In this document: positions 43,316-54,488 of the stretch, piece by piece
How positions within the stretch are numbered: position 1 is the first letter of the stretch
Layout of the letters: each line of letters begins with the position of its first letter
DNA from: Corallococcus soli
GTDB taxonomy: Bacteria > Myxococcota > Myxococcia > Myxococcales > Myxococcaceae
Direction: 5' to 3'
NCBI RefSeq assembly: GCF_014930455.1
Contig: NZ_JAAIYO010000013.1
Location: 1 to 64,000 of the forward strand
DNA: 64,000 nt
Notes under the pieces: model-generated
Database searches by the model: none
What the model was told of the DNA's origin: nothing
Seen by the model: the letters and a program-made list of their open reading frames with translations, nothing else
Program-made: the position numbers and the translations under genes

Positions 43316-43498
43316 TCAGACAGCACCGCGACCTCCCCCTGCCCTCATCACGGCCGGCATCTGTTCACGAGGCAGCACCGTGTCCACCGGTCCCTGCGCG
43401 AGCGCCGCAGCCATGGTGGACACGAGCGCGGTGTCCGGCACCTGCACGCTCGTGATGCCGCCCACCGCGGCCCGTCCCAGCGCTCCCTCCGTGTCCAC
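43316..43498 (-). CDS. possible small protein upstream of the hybrid kinase
   Basis: A 60-codon frame from a GTG (43496-43498) to a TGA 32 bp before the kinase start. The composition ('VQVPDTALVSTMAAALAQGPVDTVLP') is less arginine-rich than shadow frames, and its position would make it the first gene of the kinase transcript. No ribosome-binding site or family is recognised. It may equally be untranslated leader. Confidence 0.3.
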   Translation of the reverse strand: MDTEGALGRAAVGGITSVQVPDTALVSTMAAALAQGPVDTVLPREQMPAVMRAGGGRGAV

Positions 43499-43560
43499 TT
43501 TCGAAAGGGGATGCCGCGCGGGCGCTCGCCCGTGTCGTGCCCGCCCGCCTGCCCGGCGTC

Positions 43561-44463
43561 CTAGAAGGCTCCGGAGACCCCCACCATCTGCCGGCCGAAG
43601 GAGGGATTGAGCGACAGGGTGGAGGCGCGGCCGGACGCGGAAGGGGCGTCGTGGGTGCGGCCGTGGAGGAGCAGCGGCACCGCCACGCCGAACGCGGAGC
43701 CGATGACGGCGCCGGTGAGCACGTCGGACAGGTAGTGCTTGTCCGCGCCCATGCGCAGCAGGCCCACGGACGCGGCCAGCGGCAGGCCCACGCCCCAGAC
43801 GAGGGCCTGGTGCTTGTAGCCGCGCAGCGCGGCGACGGTGCCAGCGGAGACGGCCAGGGAGAAGGCCAGGTTGGTGTGCCCGCTGTAGAAGGACAGGTTG
43901 TTGTCGGTGGGGTGCGCGGTGAGGCCCTTGTCAGCGTCGGACAGGACGTGGACGAAGGGGCGCTCGCGGCCCACGGCGAACTTCACCGCCTGGTTGGCGA
44001 CGGAGGCGAGGACGGCGGTCTCAATCATGATGGTGGCGTCCTGGGCGAAGTACTCGCCGGACGCGCCCGTCGCGTGGCCCGCGACGTACTGGGCGCCGAA
44101 CAGGCCCAGGGGCAGGCCCGCGAACCCGATGATGTTGCTCCAGGTGTCCGCGCGCTTGCGGGACTCCGCGCTGCTGCCCGCGATGCCCCGGCCCCAGCGG
44201 TCCAGGCGGTTGAGCGTGTCGGTGCCATCCGGCGCGCGGTCGCACCAGCGGCACCGGGCCGGGGCGAGGTCGTCCTTGAACACGGTCTCGCTGGAGATCC
44301 ACAGCGCGCCCGCGGCGCCGGTGAGGATGCCGTCCCGGGTCCAGTTGAAGCGCAGCGCGTGCGGCGTGTCGGAGGCCGGCTCCTGGGCGGAGGCACGTGA
44401 CAGCGGCGCCAGCGTCAGGAGGAGGAGCCAGAGGGGGAGGAGGGTCCGGAAGGAGGCGGGCAT
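43561..44463 (-). CDS. exported PAP2-family phosphatase
   Basis: A 300-residue PAP2 superfamily enzyme. Signal peptide 'LWLLLLTLAPLSRASA' at the N-terminus. The three phosphatase motifs are present: 'KFAVGRERP' (KxxxxxxRP), 'SFYSGHTNLAF' (SGH; Tyr in place of the common Pro) and 'LRMGADKHYLSDVL' (RxxxxxHxxxD). It likely dephosphorylates lipid or polyprenyl phosphates on the periplasmic side. A ~100-residue N-terminal region with a Cys pair ('RCRWCDRAPD') precedes the catalytic core. A TATGCT -10-like element lies 12 nt before the ATG. Divergent from the AddB-like gene. Confidence 0.87.
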   Translation of the reverse strand: MPASFRTLLPLWLLLLTLAPLSRASAQEPASDTPHALRFNWTRDGILTGAAGALWISSETVFKDDLAPARCRWCDRAPDGTDTLNRLDRWGRGIAGSSAESRKRADTWSNIIGFAGLPLGLFGAQYVAGHATGASGEYFAQDATIMIETAVLASVANQAVKFAVGRERPFVHVLSDADKGLTAHPTDNNLSFYSGHTNLAFSLAVSAGTVAALRGYKHQALVWGVGLPLAASVGLLRMGADKHYLSDVLTGAVIGSAFGVAVPLLLHGRTHDAPSASGRASTLSLNPSFGRQMVGVSGAF

Positions 44464-44705
44464 ATGGGCGCGCGGAGCATAGGGGCGCAGGGCCCCCTGG
44501 CGGCAATTCCGGCGCCTGTCTTCAGCGGCCTGCTCCTTCGACGGGGCGCGCCTGGAGCCCCTGGCCATGGGGGCACGCCCCGGGTCGCGCTCCGGCTCCG
44601 CGACGTCGGACTTCCCGGGTTCCGAAGGGCGGCAGGCGGGCGGACAACGGGCCAGGGTGTGGGAATGCGACGAAAGGAGCATGAAAAGGGCGCCCCTGGC
44701 CGTTC

Positions 44706-44711
44706 TAGAGT
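44706..44711 (+). promoter_or_regulatory. -10 hexamer TAGAGT for the AddB-like gene
   Basis: TAGAGT ends 11 nt before the ATG at 44723, implying a leader of about five bases and no Shine-Dalgarno site. This position defines the start codon; the open frame extends upstream but overlaps this element. Confidence 0.45.
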
Positions 44712-44722
44712 CCTCGCCCCGC

Positions 44723-47700
44723 ATGTCCCGCCCTGGCCGCACACTCCACGTCTTTCCCGATGCCGCACGCCGTCAGGCCGCGCTGCGGGCGGAGCGGCGC
44801 GTGCGGGGCATCTCCCTGGGGGCCCGGCTGCTGACGTGGGACGACTTCGTCCACGCGCTGGGTGGGGCGCGGGAGCTCAACCGGCGCCCCTGTCCGGCGA
44901 CGGCGGCCCGCGCGGTGGTGGCCGGGCTGGGCGGCGCGCTGGGCACGACGCCGTTCGGGGACTACGTGCGCGAGCCCGCGTTCGCCCGGGCCGCGGCGGA
45001 CGTGCTGCTGGACCTGAAGGCGGGCCGCCTCTCCGCGCGTGAGTTGCAGGACGCCGCGGAGGTGCTGCCCCCGGAGCGGCGCACGCGCGTGCGCGTCCTG
45101 GCCCGGCTGTATCACCTGTATGAGCAGCGGATGGCGGAGCTGGGGCTCGCGGACCGCGAGGACGTGCTCCGGGGCGCCCGTGAGGCGCTGGACCGGGGCG
45201 CATGGCCGGCGGGCTGGGACGGGGTGACGGGCCTGGTGCTCCACGGCGTCTACGACGTGCGGCCCTCGAAGCTGGAGCTGCTGCTGGGGCTGGCGGCGGC
45301 GTGCGAGTCGCGCCGGGTGTCGCTGCGCGTGGAGACGCCGGTGGGTGGCTCGCCGGTGGCGGACGCGGCGCTGGCGGCGCTGTTCCGGGCCTTCGAGAAC
45401 CGGGGCGAGTCGATGCCCCACGTGGACCTCTTCAAGGCGGACGTGACGTTCGAGGGCCGGCCCTTCACCGACCTGGGCCGGCACCTGTTCTCCCCCCGCT
45501 CCGCGCGCGACGTGCTGAAGGACGCGGTGGACGGGCTGTCGGTGTGGAACGCGACGTCCGCGCGCGAGGAGGCCCGCATCGTGGCCCGCGACGTGCGGCG
45601 GCTCATCGCGGCGGGCAGCGCGCCGTCCGACATCGCCATCGCGTACCGCGACCTGGGTCCGGAGGCGGGCTGGCTGGCGGAGGCGCTGGGGGAGCTGGGC
45701 GTGCCCGTGCGCCTGCCCTGGGGCGAACCGCTCGCGCTCGCGGGGCCGGTTCGGCTGGCGCTGGAGCTGCCGGTGCTGATCGAGGACGGCTTCCCGGCGG
45801 AGCGCGTGGCGGAGATCGTCGCCAGCCGCTACGTGCCCTCGCTGTCGCGCGGAGGGCCGGACGCGCCCGCGGCGCTCCTGGCGTTGGCGGCCGCGCGGGA
45901 TGACCGGCTGGGCGCGACGCGGGGCAAGGGGGCCTACGACGTGCGGCTGGAGGACCTCGCGCGCCGGATGCAGGCCCAGGGCGGCCGGCACAAGGAGGAC
46001 GCGGTCCGGGTGATGGCCGTGCGCGCGCTGCGCGACCGCGTGATGCGGCTCATCAACGAGTGTCGCCACATCCCGAAGGAGGGCACGGCCGCGGAGCTGG
46101 TCGCCGCGTGGTGGAAGGTCGTGGAGCGGCTGGGCCTGCTGGACTCGGCGGGCAAGCTGGAGCCGCGCGAAGAGGGCAGCCTGGGGGCGCGCATCGAGGA
46201 CGCGAGGGCCCGGGACGACGCGGCGCTGGCGGCGTTCCGTCAGCGGATGGAGGCGCTGCTGCGCTCCCTGCGCGCGGTGGGCGGCGGCCCGGAGCTCACC
46301 CGGCGCATGCTGGGACGGTGGCTGGCGGATGCGCTGCGGGACGTGCACCTGCCCGCGCGGGGACCCACCACGGGCGCGGTGGAGGTCCTGGACCTGGGCG
46401 AGGTGCCGGGCCGCACCTTCCGCCACCTCTTCGTCGCGGGGCTCACGGAAGGACGGCTGCCCGGGCGCGACCCGCCGTCGCCATTGCTGGGAGACGCGGA
46501 GCGCGTGGCGCTCAACCAGCACCTGACCCGGGACGTGTTCCGGCTGACGGGCGGCGAGTTCGACGACCGCGCGCCCTGGCGCCTCACGGAGGACCGGCTG
46601 CTCTTCGCCAGCGCGCTCGCGGCGGCGGAGGCGTCGTTGAGCCTGTCGTTCGCGGTGAAGGCGGCGGGGGGCCAGGAGCAGGTGCCGTCCGCGTTCCTGG
46701 AGGAGGTGCGCCGGCTCACGGGTCACCACTGGCGCACGCGCACGCTGCCGCCGGTGCTGCCGCTGGACGAAGTGCTCACGCGCGCGGAGCTGCGGCGCAC
46801 CGTGGCGCTGGAGGCCTTGGCGGGACAGTCCTACCCAGGCCTGCGCGTCACCGAACCGGATCCCGCGGGCACGGTCCTCAAGGAGCGCTTCGGGACGGAG
46901 GACTGGTTCCGGGGCGCCCGCGAGCTGGCCCACATGGAGGCCGCGCGTCTGCGCTTCTTCGGCAACGAGGAAGAGGCGCCGGGCGAGTTCACCGGCGGCG
47001 TGCAGGGGCCGGAGCTGGAGCAGAAGCTGCGGGAGACGTTCCACTTCGGCCTGGAGCGGCCGCTGTCCGCGAGCGCCCTGGCCCGCTTCGGCAACTGCGG
47101 CTTCCAGGGCTTCATCGCGTACGGGCTGAAGGTGGCGGAGCCCGTGGTGCCCGGCGAGGAGTTCGACGCCCGGGGACGCGGCACCTTCTGGCACCGCGTG
47201 ATGGAGGAGGTGTTCAAGGCGCTCCGGGACGAGAAGCTCCTGGGGCAGGCGCCGGAGGACATCCCCAAGGAGGTGCTGGAGAAGGCCGTGAAGAAGGCCA
47301 GCCGGCACTTCGAGGAGCTGCACCACGTGGGGCACCGCGAGCTGTGGAAGCTCGCGGGAGAGAAGGCCCACGCGATGGTCCGGCGCATCCTCACGGATCA
47401 GGGGCGCGGGCTGCCGTTTGATCCGCTGAAGCCGGAGGGCTTCGAGCTGAAGTTCGGTCCCGCTGCGAAGGACCCTCGCTGGAGCGACGTGAAGCTCCTG
47501 GTGGCGAACGACGCCATCGTCTTCGAGGGGCAGATCGACCGGCTGGACACGGCCGGCGTGGAGGTGGGCGTCATCGACTACAAGACGGGCAAGTTGGACA
47601 AGCGCGCGCTGAAGGAGAACCTGCTGCGCTCGGACTTCCAGCTCCCGCTGTACCTCTACGCGGCGCGGGAGAGCGGCCACGTCGGCGCGCGCAACGCGGC

Positions 47701-47968
47701 GTGGTTCTCGCTGCGCACGGGCGCCAGCATCCACCTGTCGGACGTGATGCCGCCCGCGGAGCTGGAGGACCTGCTGTCCACCGACCCGGAGGTGCGCCAG
47801 CGGGTGGCGGACGCGCAGGGCCTCAACCTGCCCAACGCGGTGGAGATGCTGGTGACGCGCCTGCGCAAGGGGGACTTCCCGGCGCGGCCCAATGACTGTG
47901 GCCGCTGCGGCTACCGCGCGGTGTGCCGCATCACCGAGCGGCGCGTGATGGACGAGGGGAGCGGATGA
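44723..47968 (+). CDS. AddB-like PD-(D/E)XK nuclease subunit
   Basis: A 1081-residue RecBCD/AddAB-type protein. The N-terminus lacks the Walker A motif found in Bacillus AddB ('LHVFPDAARRQAAL' instead). The middle is helicase-like without motor motifs. The C-terminal nuclease looks active: 'FEGQIDRLD' then 'VGVIDYKTGKLDKR' supplies the Asp, Asp and Lys. An Fe-S cluster set is present: Cys in 'FGNCGFQGF' and 'NDCGRCGYRAVC' (C-x2-C-x5-C) at the end. Its stop overlaps the ATG of the helicase gene. The pair would process double-strand ends for recombination. The symbol is withheld because it is divergent and could belong to another helicase-nuclease system. Confidence 0.75.
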   Translation: MSRPGRTLHVFPDAARRQAALRAERRVRGISLGARLLTWDDFVHALGGARELNRRPCPATAARAVVAGLGGALGTTPFGDYVREPAFARAAADVLLDLKAGRLSARELQDAAEVLPPERRTRVRVLARLYHLYEQRMAELGLADREDVLRGAREALDRGAWPAGWDGVTGLVLHGVYDVRPSKLELLLGLAAACESRRVSLRVETPVGGSPVADAALAALFRAFENRGESMPHVDLFKADVTFEGRPFTDLGRHLFSPRSARDVLKDAVDGLSVWNATSAREEARIVARDVRRLIAAGSAPSDIAIAYRDLGPEAGWLAEALGELGVPVRLPWGEPLALAGPVRLALELPVLIEDGFPAERVAEIVASRYVPSLSRGGPDAPAALLALAAARDDRLGATRGKGAYDVRLEDLARRMQAQGGRHKEDAVRVMAVRALRDRVMRLINECRHIPKEGTAAELVAAWWKVVERLGLLDSAGKLEPREEGSLGARIEDARARDDAALAAFRQRMEALLRSLRAVGGGPELTRRMLGRWLADALRDVHLPARGPTTGAVEVLDLGEVPGRTFRHLFVAGLTEGRLPGRDPPSPLLGDAERVALNQHLTRDVFRLTGGEFDDRAPWRLTEDRLLFASALAAAEASLSLSFAVKAAGGQEQVPSAFLEEVRRLTGHHWRTRTLPPVLPLDEVLTRAELRRTVALEALAGQSYPGLRVTEPDPAGTVLKERFGTEDWFRGARELAHMEAARLRFFGNEEEAPGEFTGGVQGPELEQKLRETFHFGLERPLSASALARFGNCGFQGFIAYGLKVAEPVVPGEEFDARGRGTFWHRVMEEVFKALRDEKLLGQAPEDIPKEVLEKAVKKASRHFEELHHVGHRELWKLAGEKAHAMVRRILTDQGRGLPFDPLKPEGFELKFGPAAKDPRWSDVKLLVANDAIVFEGQIDRLDTAGVEVGVIDYKTGKLDKRALKENLLRSDFQLPLYLYAARESGHVGARNAAWFSLRTGASIHLSDVMPPAELEDLLSTDPEVRQRVADAQGLNLPNAVEMLVTRLRKGDFPARPNDCGRCGYRAVCRITERRVMDEGSG

Positions 47969-50900
47969 GCGACACCGCGCCCCACATGCTCGCGCTGGAG
48001 AAGAACCTGGCCCTGATGGCCGGCGCCGGCGCGGGCAAGACGTACAGCCTGGTGACGATGACGCTGCACCTGTTCGCGGGCGCGCGCGAGGCGGTCCCCA
48101 CGCCGCTGCTCGCGGGGGCGCGCGAGGCGGGATCCGCGCTGCGGCCGTCGCGGCTGGGCATGCTCACGTTCACGGACAAGGCCGCCGCGGAGATGCGCAG
48201 GCGGGTCCGTGAACGGCTGGACGCGCTGGCCCAGGGCGACGTGCCCCTGGACGCGGAGAAGGACCTGAGGGCGTCGCTCGCGAGGCTGGAGCGGCCGTTC
48301 CCCACGCAGGACGAATGGCGCAAGGTGCGCGAGGAGCTGGGCGCCGCGACGGTGGGTACCTTCCACTCGCTCTGCGGTCAGATCCTCCGTCGCGCGCCGC
48401 CCTCGGTGGGCATCGATCCCGCCTTCGAGGTGCTGGACGAGCTGGAGTCTTCGGGCCTGCTGGAGGACGTCACCGAGCGCGTGGTGCTGGACGCGCTGGA
48501 GGGTGGCGACGCGAAGGTGCGCGAGCTGTGCGCGGAGCTGGGCTTCTCCGGTTCAGGCTTCTCCGACGGGCTCGTGGCCGCGCTGATGGACGTCTACCGC
48601 ACGCTGCGCGAGGAGGGCCTGAAGGCGGCGACGGCCCGCGTGGGCGACGGCGCGGCGGACAAGGTGCAGCTCGAAGGCCTCATCCAGGACTGTCGCCGGC
48701 TGTGCACGGAGGCCCGCGCCCAGGACGCCAAGGGCGAGTGGAGCCCCCTGCTGTCCGTGTGTGAGCGGGCGCTGGAGGGGATGACGCCGGACACCTTCCT
48801 CCAGACGGAGCGCTTCCCCGCGCTGAGGAACGCGCTGCTGTCGGAGCCGCGCAACCTGGCGCACCTGCGCAAGGGCGCGGGCGCGTGCCTCAAGGAGCTG
48901 CTCTGGAGGGTGAAGGGCAAGAGCGATGGCTCGGTGCGGAGGCTGGAGGATGCCTACGCCGCGTGGCGCACGGCCCCCTTCGAGGAGACCTTCCGCGACC
49001 TGCTGGGCCAACTGGAGGAGCGCCACGACGCGGAGCTGTCGCGGCGCAACGTGTTCGACTTCACGTCGCTGCTGGTGAAGGCGCGCGACCTGCTGCGCGA
49101 CCATCCGGAGTTCCGCCAGCAGATTCAAGAGCGGTTGGGCGCGCTGCTGGTGGACGAGTTCCAGGACACCAACCGGTTGCAGTTGGAGCTGGTGCTGCTG
49201 TTGTCGGAGCGACGGGAGGGCGGCCCGCGCGAGCTGGCGCCGGGCGCGGACCTGGTGGCCGCGCTGCCGCTGGAGCCCGCGTTCCTGTGCGCGGTGGGTG
49301 ATCGCAAGCAGTCCATCTACGAGTTCCGTGGCGCGGACGTGTCCGTGTTCACGGTGCTGGCGGACAAGATTGAAGCGGAGGGTGGGGCGCGCGGCTTCCT
49401 CCAGCACAACTACCGCTCGCTGCCGGGCGTCCTGTCCTTCTTCAACCGCGCGTTCGCCGGGCTGCTCGTGGCGAAAGAGGCGACGCCCCGTCCGTTCGAG
49501 GTCGTCTACGACGCGGCGACGGACGACCTGTCCCCCACGCGGCCGGAGCTGGCGGACGGGCCGGTGGTGGAGCGCCTGTCGCTGCCGGAGGCCGACACCG
49601 CCCCGGAGCTGCGCGAGCACGAAGCGGACGCGGTGGCCCGGCGCCTGCGGGTGATGCTCGCGCCCGGTGCGCCCGCGACGGTGATGGCGGAGGACCGCAA
49701 GGGCCTGCGTCCCGCGAGGGGCGGGGACGTGGCCATCCTCTTCCGGACCTTCACGCACCTGGAGGAGTACCGCACCGCGCTCATCCGTCACGGCGTGCCG
49801 CACCGGGTGCTGCGCGGGCGCGGCTTCTACGGGGCGCAGGAGGTGCGCGACCTCGCCTCGCTGCTGGCGCTGTTGTCGGACGCGGACGACGCGCTGGCCT
49901 TCGCCGCGGTGCTGCGCTCGCCGCTAGTGGGCCTGTCGGACGCCGCGCTGTTCCGGCTGGCGGGAGACCTGCCCCTGTCGCTCGGTTCACCGCGCCTGGT
50001 GGACGCGAACGTGCGCGCCGCGATGTCCGCGCGCGAGCAGACCCGGCTGGCGTGCTTCCTGGACCTCATCCCGGTGCTGCGGCGTGAGCGGGACCGCCTG
50101 GGCGTGCACGCGCTGCTGCACGCGGCCCTGGAGGCGACGGGCTACCGCGAGGCGTTGGCGGGCTCGCCGTACGCGGAGCAGGCGAGCGCCAACGTGGAGA
50201 AGCTGCTGTCCCTGGCGGCCAGGAGGGACGAGCGGGGGACGGGCAGCTGCGTGGCCTTCGCGCGCGAGCTGCGCCAGCTGGCGGACTCCGACCCCAACGA
50301 GGCGCAGGCGGACCTGCTGGACGAAGGCGACCCGCGCGCCGTGCAGTTGCTGACCATCCACCGCGCCAAGGGCCTGGAGTGGCCCGTGGTGGTGGTGCCC
50401 GGCATGGGAGGCCGCAGGCGCACCACGTCGGCCCGCGCCTACTTCGAACGCTCGTTCGGCCTGGCGCTGCGGCCCTGGATGCCGGACTCGCTGGACACCT
50501 TCACCTCCGAACGCTTCGAGGCGGTGCGCGCCGAACTCAAGGCCCGCGAGGACGCCGAATACCTGCGCCTGCTCTACGTGGCCCTCACCCGCGCCAAGGA
50601 CCTGCTGGTGCTGTCGGGCGGCGAGGAGAAGCGCGCGGGCACCGATAGTTGGTGGCACCGCGTGGATCGGCGCCTGGACGCGGATCCGGAGCTGCGCGAG
50701 CTGGCGAAGGACGTGGACGTGGAGCAGTTGCCCCCGCCCGCGGATCCGGAGCCGCCCACCGAGGAGCAGACCCTCCAGGCACGGATCCGCGTCGAAGCCG
50801 CCCTGGCCCGCGTGGCCGAGGCCGGGGCCTCCGCGTTCGGGGAGGATGCCCTCCGGGCGGGGCGTGCCCAGGCCCCGCGCCCCGACGCCGACCTCGAAGA

Positions 50901-51738
50901 GGGGGACTCGGCATTCTCCGATGCGCCGGCCATCGCCTCCGTGCGCGCGTTGCAGGACTTCCTCTCGTGCCCGCGTCGCTATCATCACCTCCACCGGCTG
51001 GGGCTCGCCGTCGGCTCGGAGCCGTGGGAGGCGCCCGCGCGGTCATCCCCGCTGCTCGTGGAGTCGGAGGGCTGGCTGCCGGTGGAGCGTCCGGATCAAC
51101 TCGTGACGCGGTTGTTACGGGAGGTGGACCTGTCGCTCGCGGGGCCGGACGCGGAGGGCTCCGAGCGCCGGGCGCACCTGGAGCAGTTGCTGCGCGGCGC
51201 GGGGCGGGATCCGGAGGAGGAGGACCTGGGCGCCGTGCTGACCACGGCGGAGCGCTTCCTGGGCACGGCCTTCGCGAAGCGGCTCGCCGCCTCGCCCGCG
51301 TCCAGCGTGCACCGGGGGCTCGACTTCGTGCTGGACCTGGAGGACGGGGCGGCGCTGGAGGGGGTGTTGGATCTGCTCTGGGAGTCCCCGGAGGGCGAGG
51401 CCGTGGCGGTGCTCCTGCGCCCGGGGGCCCGTCATCCGCTGGGCCCGGCCGCGTGCGCGCATGAGCTGGCGGCCCTGGCCCTGGCGGCGTCGCGGATGGT
51501 GCGCGACGGGGTGCCGGTGCGGGTGGGGGTGGCCTTCCTGGGTGAGGGCTCCCCGGAGCCGGAGTTCCTTGCGAGCGGTGCCGGGGATGAAGCGGCTGCG
51601 CGCCGGCTCGCCCTGGGGGTCCGGGCGCTTGTCCAGTCTGAATCGATGGGGGCGGGGGCGGGGTGGGACAAAGCGGCCTGCCAGGCCCTTCATTGCGGCT
51701 TCGCGGAACACTGTCACCCGGCCCCTCCCGCGTGCTAA
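47965..51738 (+). CDS. AddA-like UvrD-family helicase with degenerate nuclease domain
   Basis: A 1257-residue superfamily 1 helicase. Walker A 'MAGAGAGKTYSLV' (about 18-30), 'LTFTDKAAAEMRRRV', Walker B 'LLVDEFQDTN', motif III 'VGDRKQSIYEFRGAD', 'HNYRSLPGVL', and 'LLTIHRAKGLEWPVVVVP' with 'LLYVALTRAKDLLVL'. All motor motifs are intact. The C-terminal nuclease fold keeps 'GVLDLLWE' but the DYK catalytic motif is replaced by 'AVLLRPGARHP', so this subunit should not cut DNA. Terminal cysteines ('ACQALHCGFAEHC') still resemble an Fe-S motif. ATG overlaps the previous stop (ATGA). Together they look like a helicase plus single active nuclease. Confidence 0.85.
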   Translation: MSDTAPHMLALEKNLALMAGAGAGKTYSLVTMTLHLFAGAREAVPTPLLAGAREAGSALRPSRLGMLTFTDKAAAEMRRRVRERLDALAQGDVPLDAEKDLRASLARLERPFPTQDEWRKVREELGAATVGTFHSLCGQILRRAPPSVGIDPAFEVLDELESSGLLEDVTERVVLDALEGGDAKVRELCAELGFSGSGFSDGLVAALMDVYRTLREEGLKAATARVGDGAADKVQLEGLIQDCRRLCTEARAQDAKGEWSPLLSVCERALEGMTPDTFLQTERFPALRNALLSEPRNLAHLRKGAGACLKELLWRVKGKSDGSVRRLEDAYAAWRTAPFEETFRDLLGQLEERHDAELSRRNVFDFTSLLVKARDLLRDHPEFRQQIQERLGALLVDEFQDTNRLQLELVLLLSERREGGPRELAPGADLVAALPLEPAFLCAVGDRKQSIYEFRGADVSVFTVLADKIEAEGGARGFLQHNYRSLPGVLSFFNRAFAGLLVAKEATPRPFEVVYDAATDDLSPTRPELADGPVVERLSLPEADTAPELREHEADAVARRLRVMLAPGAPATVMAEDRKGLRPARGGDVAILFRTFTHLEEYRTALIRHGVPHRVLRGRGFYGAQEVRDLASLLALLSDADDALAFAAVLRSPLVGLSDAALFRLAGDLPLSLGSPRLVDANVRAAMSAREQTRLACFLDLIPVLRRERDRLGVHALLHAALEATGYREALAGSPYAEQASANVEKLLSLAARRDERGTGSCVAFARELRQLADSDPNEAQADLLDEGDPRAVQLLTIHRAKGLEWPVVVVPGMGGRRRTTSARAYFERSFGLALRPWMPDSLDTFTSERFEAVRAELKAREDAEYLRLLYVALTRAKDLLVLSGGEEKRAGTDSWWHRVDRRLDADPELRELAKDVDVEQLPPPADPEPPTEEQTLQARIRVEAALARVAEAGASAFGEDALRAGRAQAPRPDADLEEGDSAFSDAPAIASVRALQDFLSCPRRYHHLHRLGLAVGSEPWEAPARSSPLLVESEGWLPVERPDQLVTRLLREVDLSLAGPDAEGSERRAHLEQLLRGAGRDPEEEDLGAVLTTAERFLGTAFAKRLAASPASSVHRGLDFVLDLEDGAALEGVLDLLWESPEGEAVAVLLRPGARHPLGPAACAHELAALALAASRMVRDGVPVRVGVAFLGEGSPEPEFLASGAGDEAAARRLALGVRALVQSESMGAGAGWDKAACQALHCGFAEHCHPAPPAC

Positions 51739-53061
<1,323 letters not shown>

Positions 53062-53474
53062 GAAGGGCGTGGACGCCCGGCGCCGCCGGGGATTGGCCTT
53101 GAGGGCCATCCCCGGAACGGGCATGCCGGGCCTGTCCCAGGCCGCACCCACCGCCGTCCCCGTGGAGGTCGCGTGCATCGCGCGCGGCCCGTGGACGCGG
53201 TGGTGGTGGCGCAATCCCCCGCGGGTCCCCAGGCCTTCCGGGTGCGTCCCAGCGCATGCATCGCCCCTTCGCGGAGGTCGGACGCACGGCGCGCACGGGG
53301 TGGGAATGCGGCTGGATGCGCAGGATGGGCGTGACCTGCGCTACGGTGTCGTCCCCCCTGCCTCGGGTAGGGTCTGGGGTGCCCCTCCTCTCTGCGATCG
53401 CAAGGTCGGCTGACGGACGGTGGGGCGCGACGGCAGGAATCCTCGCCCGCCGGGGGCGGGGACGGGAGAGGGAC
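53062..53474. other. intergenic region without a clear gene
   Basis: About 410 bases between purA and the TPR gene. Short high-GC frames run on both strands but show no domain, signal peptide or codon pattern that convinces. A small perfect hairpin (GGGCGT-GG-ACGCCC) lies just after purA but has no U-tract. Confidence 0.4.
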
Positions 53475-54488
53475 ATGGTTCGCACGCGCAGGTTCCAGCT
53501 CGGTGTGTCGGCGGTGGTGTTGCTCGGCACGGCGTCGACGTCCGCCTGGGGGCAGGGGACGACCCCGGCGAAGGACGGTGTCACCCGGCCGGCAGCCCCG
53601 GTGGCGGGTGCCCCCGGGACGGCACCGGCCGCCGAGACGAAGACGCCGGCCCCATCGGGCGAAGCCTCCGCCACCCGTGCCCAGGGCGCGTCCGCCGAAG
53701 CGAAGGGCGCCGCCGCGCCTGCCCCGGGCGTCGCGCCCGCCCGGCACGCGGAGCCGGCGCTGGTGGATCCGCAGCGCACGTCGCAGGTGGTGCTTGCGGC
53801 CACGCGGATCCGGGATGGGGACGCGCTGATGCGCGAGCGTCGCTACCGTGAGGCGGCCTTCGCCTTCCTCGACGCGAAGCACGCGGCGCCGGAGCACGTG
53901 GAGGCGCGCTTCAAGCTGGGCAACGCGCTGGCGGTGCTCGGCTACTACGGGCGCGCCATCGAGGAGTGGGAGCGGGCCTCGCAGCTCACCCAGGACGCGG
54001 CCATCCGCCAGAGCGCGCAGGACAACATCACCCGGGCGCGCGCGAAGCAGGCGGAAGCCGGTACCTCTCCGCAGGCCGTGGGGCAGCCGCCCGGCTCCGG
54101 TCCCGTGGCGGACACGACCCGGACCCAGGCCCGCCGGGCCTACGAGCAGGGCGTCCAGCACATCAGCCAGCGCTCCTACGCGGCCGCGCTCCAGACGCTG
54201 ACGCAGGCCATCCAACTGGAGCCCATGCTGACCGTGGCCTACACCGCGCGGGGGAGCGCCAACATCGGGCTGCGCCGGTACGCGGAGGCCGCGGCGGACT
54301 ACCAGTTCGCGCTGAAGCTGGAGCCGGACATGGCCTCCCCCCTGTACGGCCTGGCGGAGGCGTACCGGGCGCTGGGGCGCAACCTGGAGGCCCGGGACCT
54401 CTACGCCCGCTATGCGAAGTCCAGCGCGGCGGACGTGCGCCCGGAGCTCCAGGCGGAATCCCGCCAGAAGGCCGAGCGCCTGCGCTGA
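53475..54488 (+). CDS. exported TPR-repeat protein
   Basis: A 337-residue protein with a signal peptide ('LGVSAVVLLGTASTSAWG', cleavage about residue 27), an Ala/Pro/Thr-rich linker (about 28-95) and then TPR units from about residue 105 ('GDALMRERRYREAAFAFLDAKHAAPEHVEARFKLGNALAVLGYYGRAIEEWERA' region) and a second group at about 215-320. TPRs bind other proteins; the location is periplasmic or outer membrane. 'GAGAGGGA' before the ATG at 53475 selects this start. No catalytic function is implied. The PH-like gene follows after 64 bp. Confidence 0.78.
   Translation: MVRTRRFQLGVSAVVLLGTASTSAWGQGTTPAKDGVTRPAAPVAGAPGTAPAAETKTPAPSGEASATRAQGASAEAKGAAAPAPGVAPARHAEPALVDPQRTSQVVLAATRIRDGDALMRERRYREAAFAFLDAKHAAPEHVEARFKLGNALAVLGYYGRAIEEWERASQLTQDAAIRQSAQDNITRARAKQAEAGTSPQAVGQPPGSGPVADTTRTQARRAYEQGVQHISQRSYAAALQTLTQAIQLEPMLTVAYTARGSANIGLRRYAEAAADYQFALKLEPDMASPLYGLAEAYRALGRNLEARDLYARYAKSSAADVRPELQAESRQKAERLR

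Noticed and set aside
44705-47734. 1009-codon minus-strand frame opposite the AddB-like gene
   Set aside because: No recognisable motif; it mirrors a gene with intact nuclease motifs on the plus strand.
53069-53413. 114-codon plus-strand frame between purA and the TPR gene
   Set aside because: Rich in Arg, Pro and Trp, no ribosome-binding site and no domain; probably untranslated.
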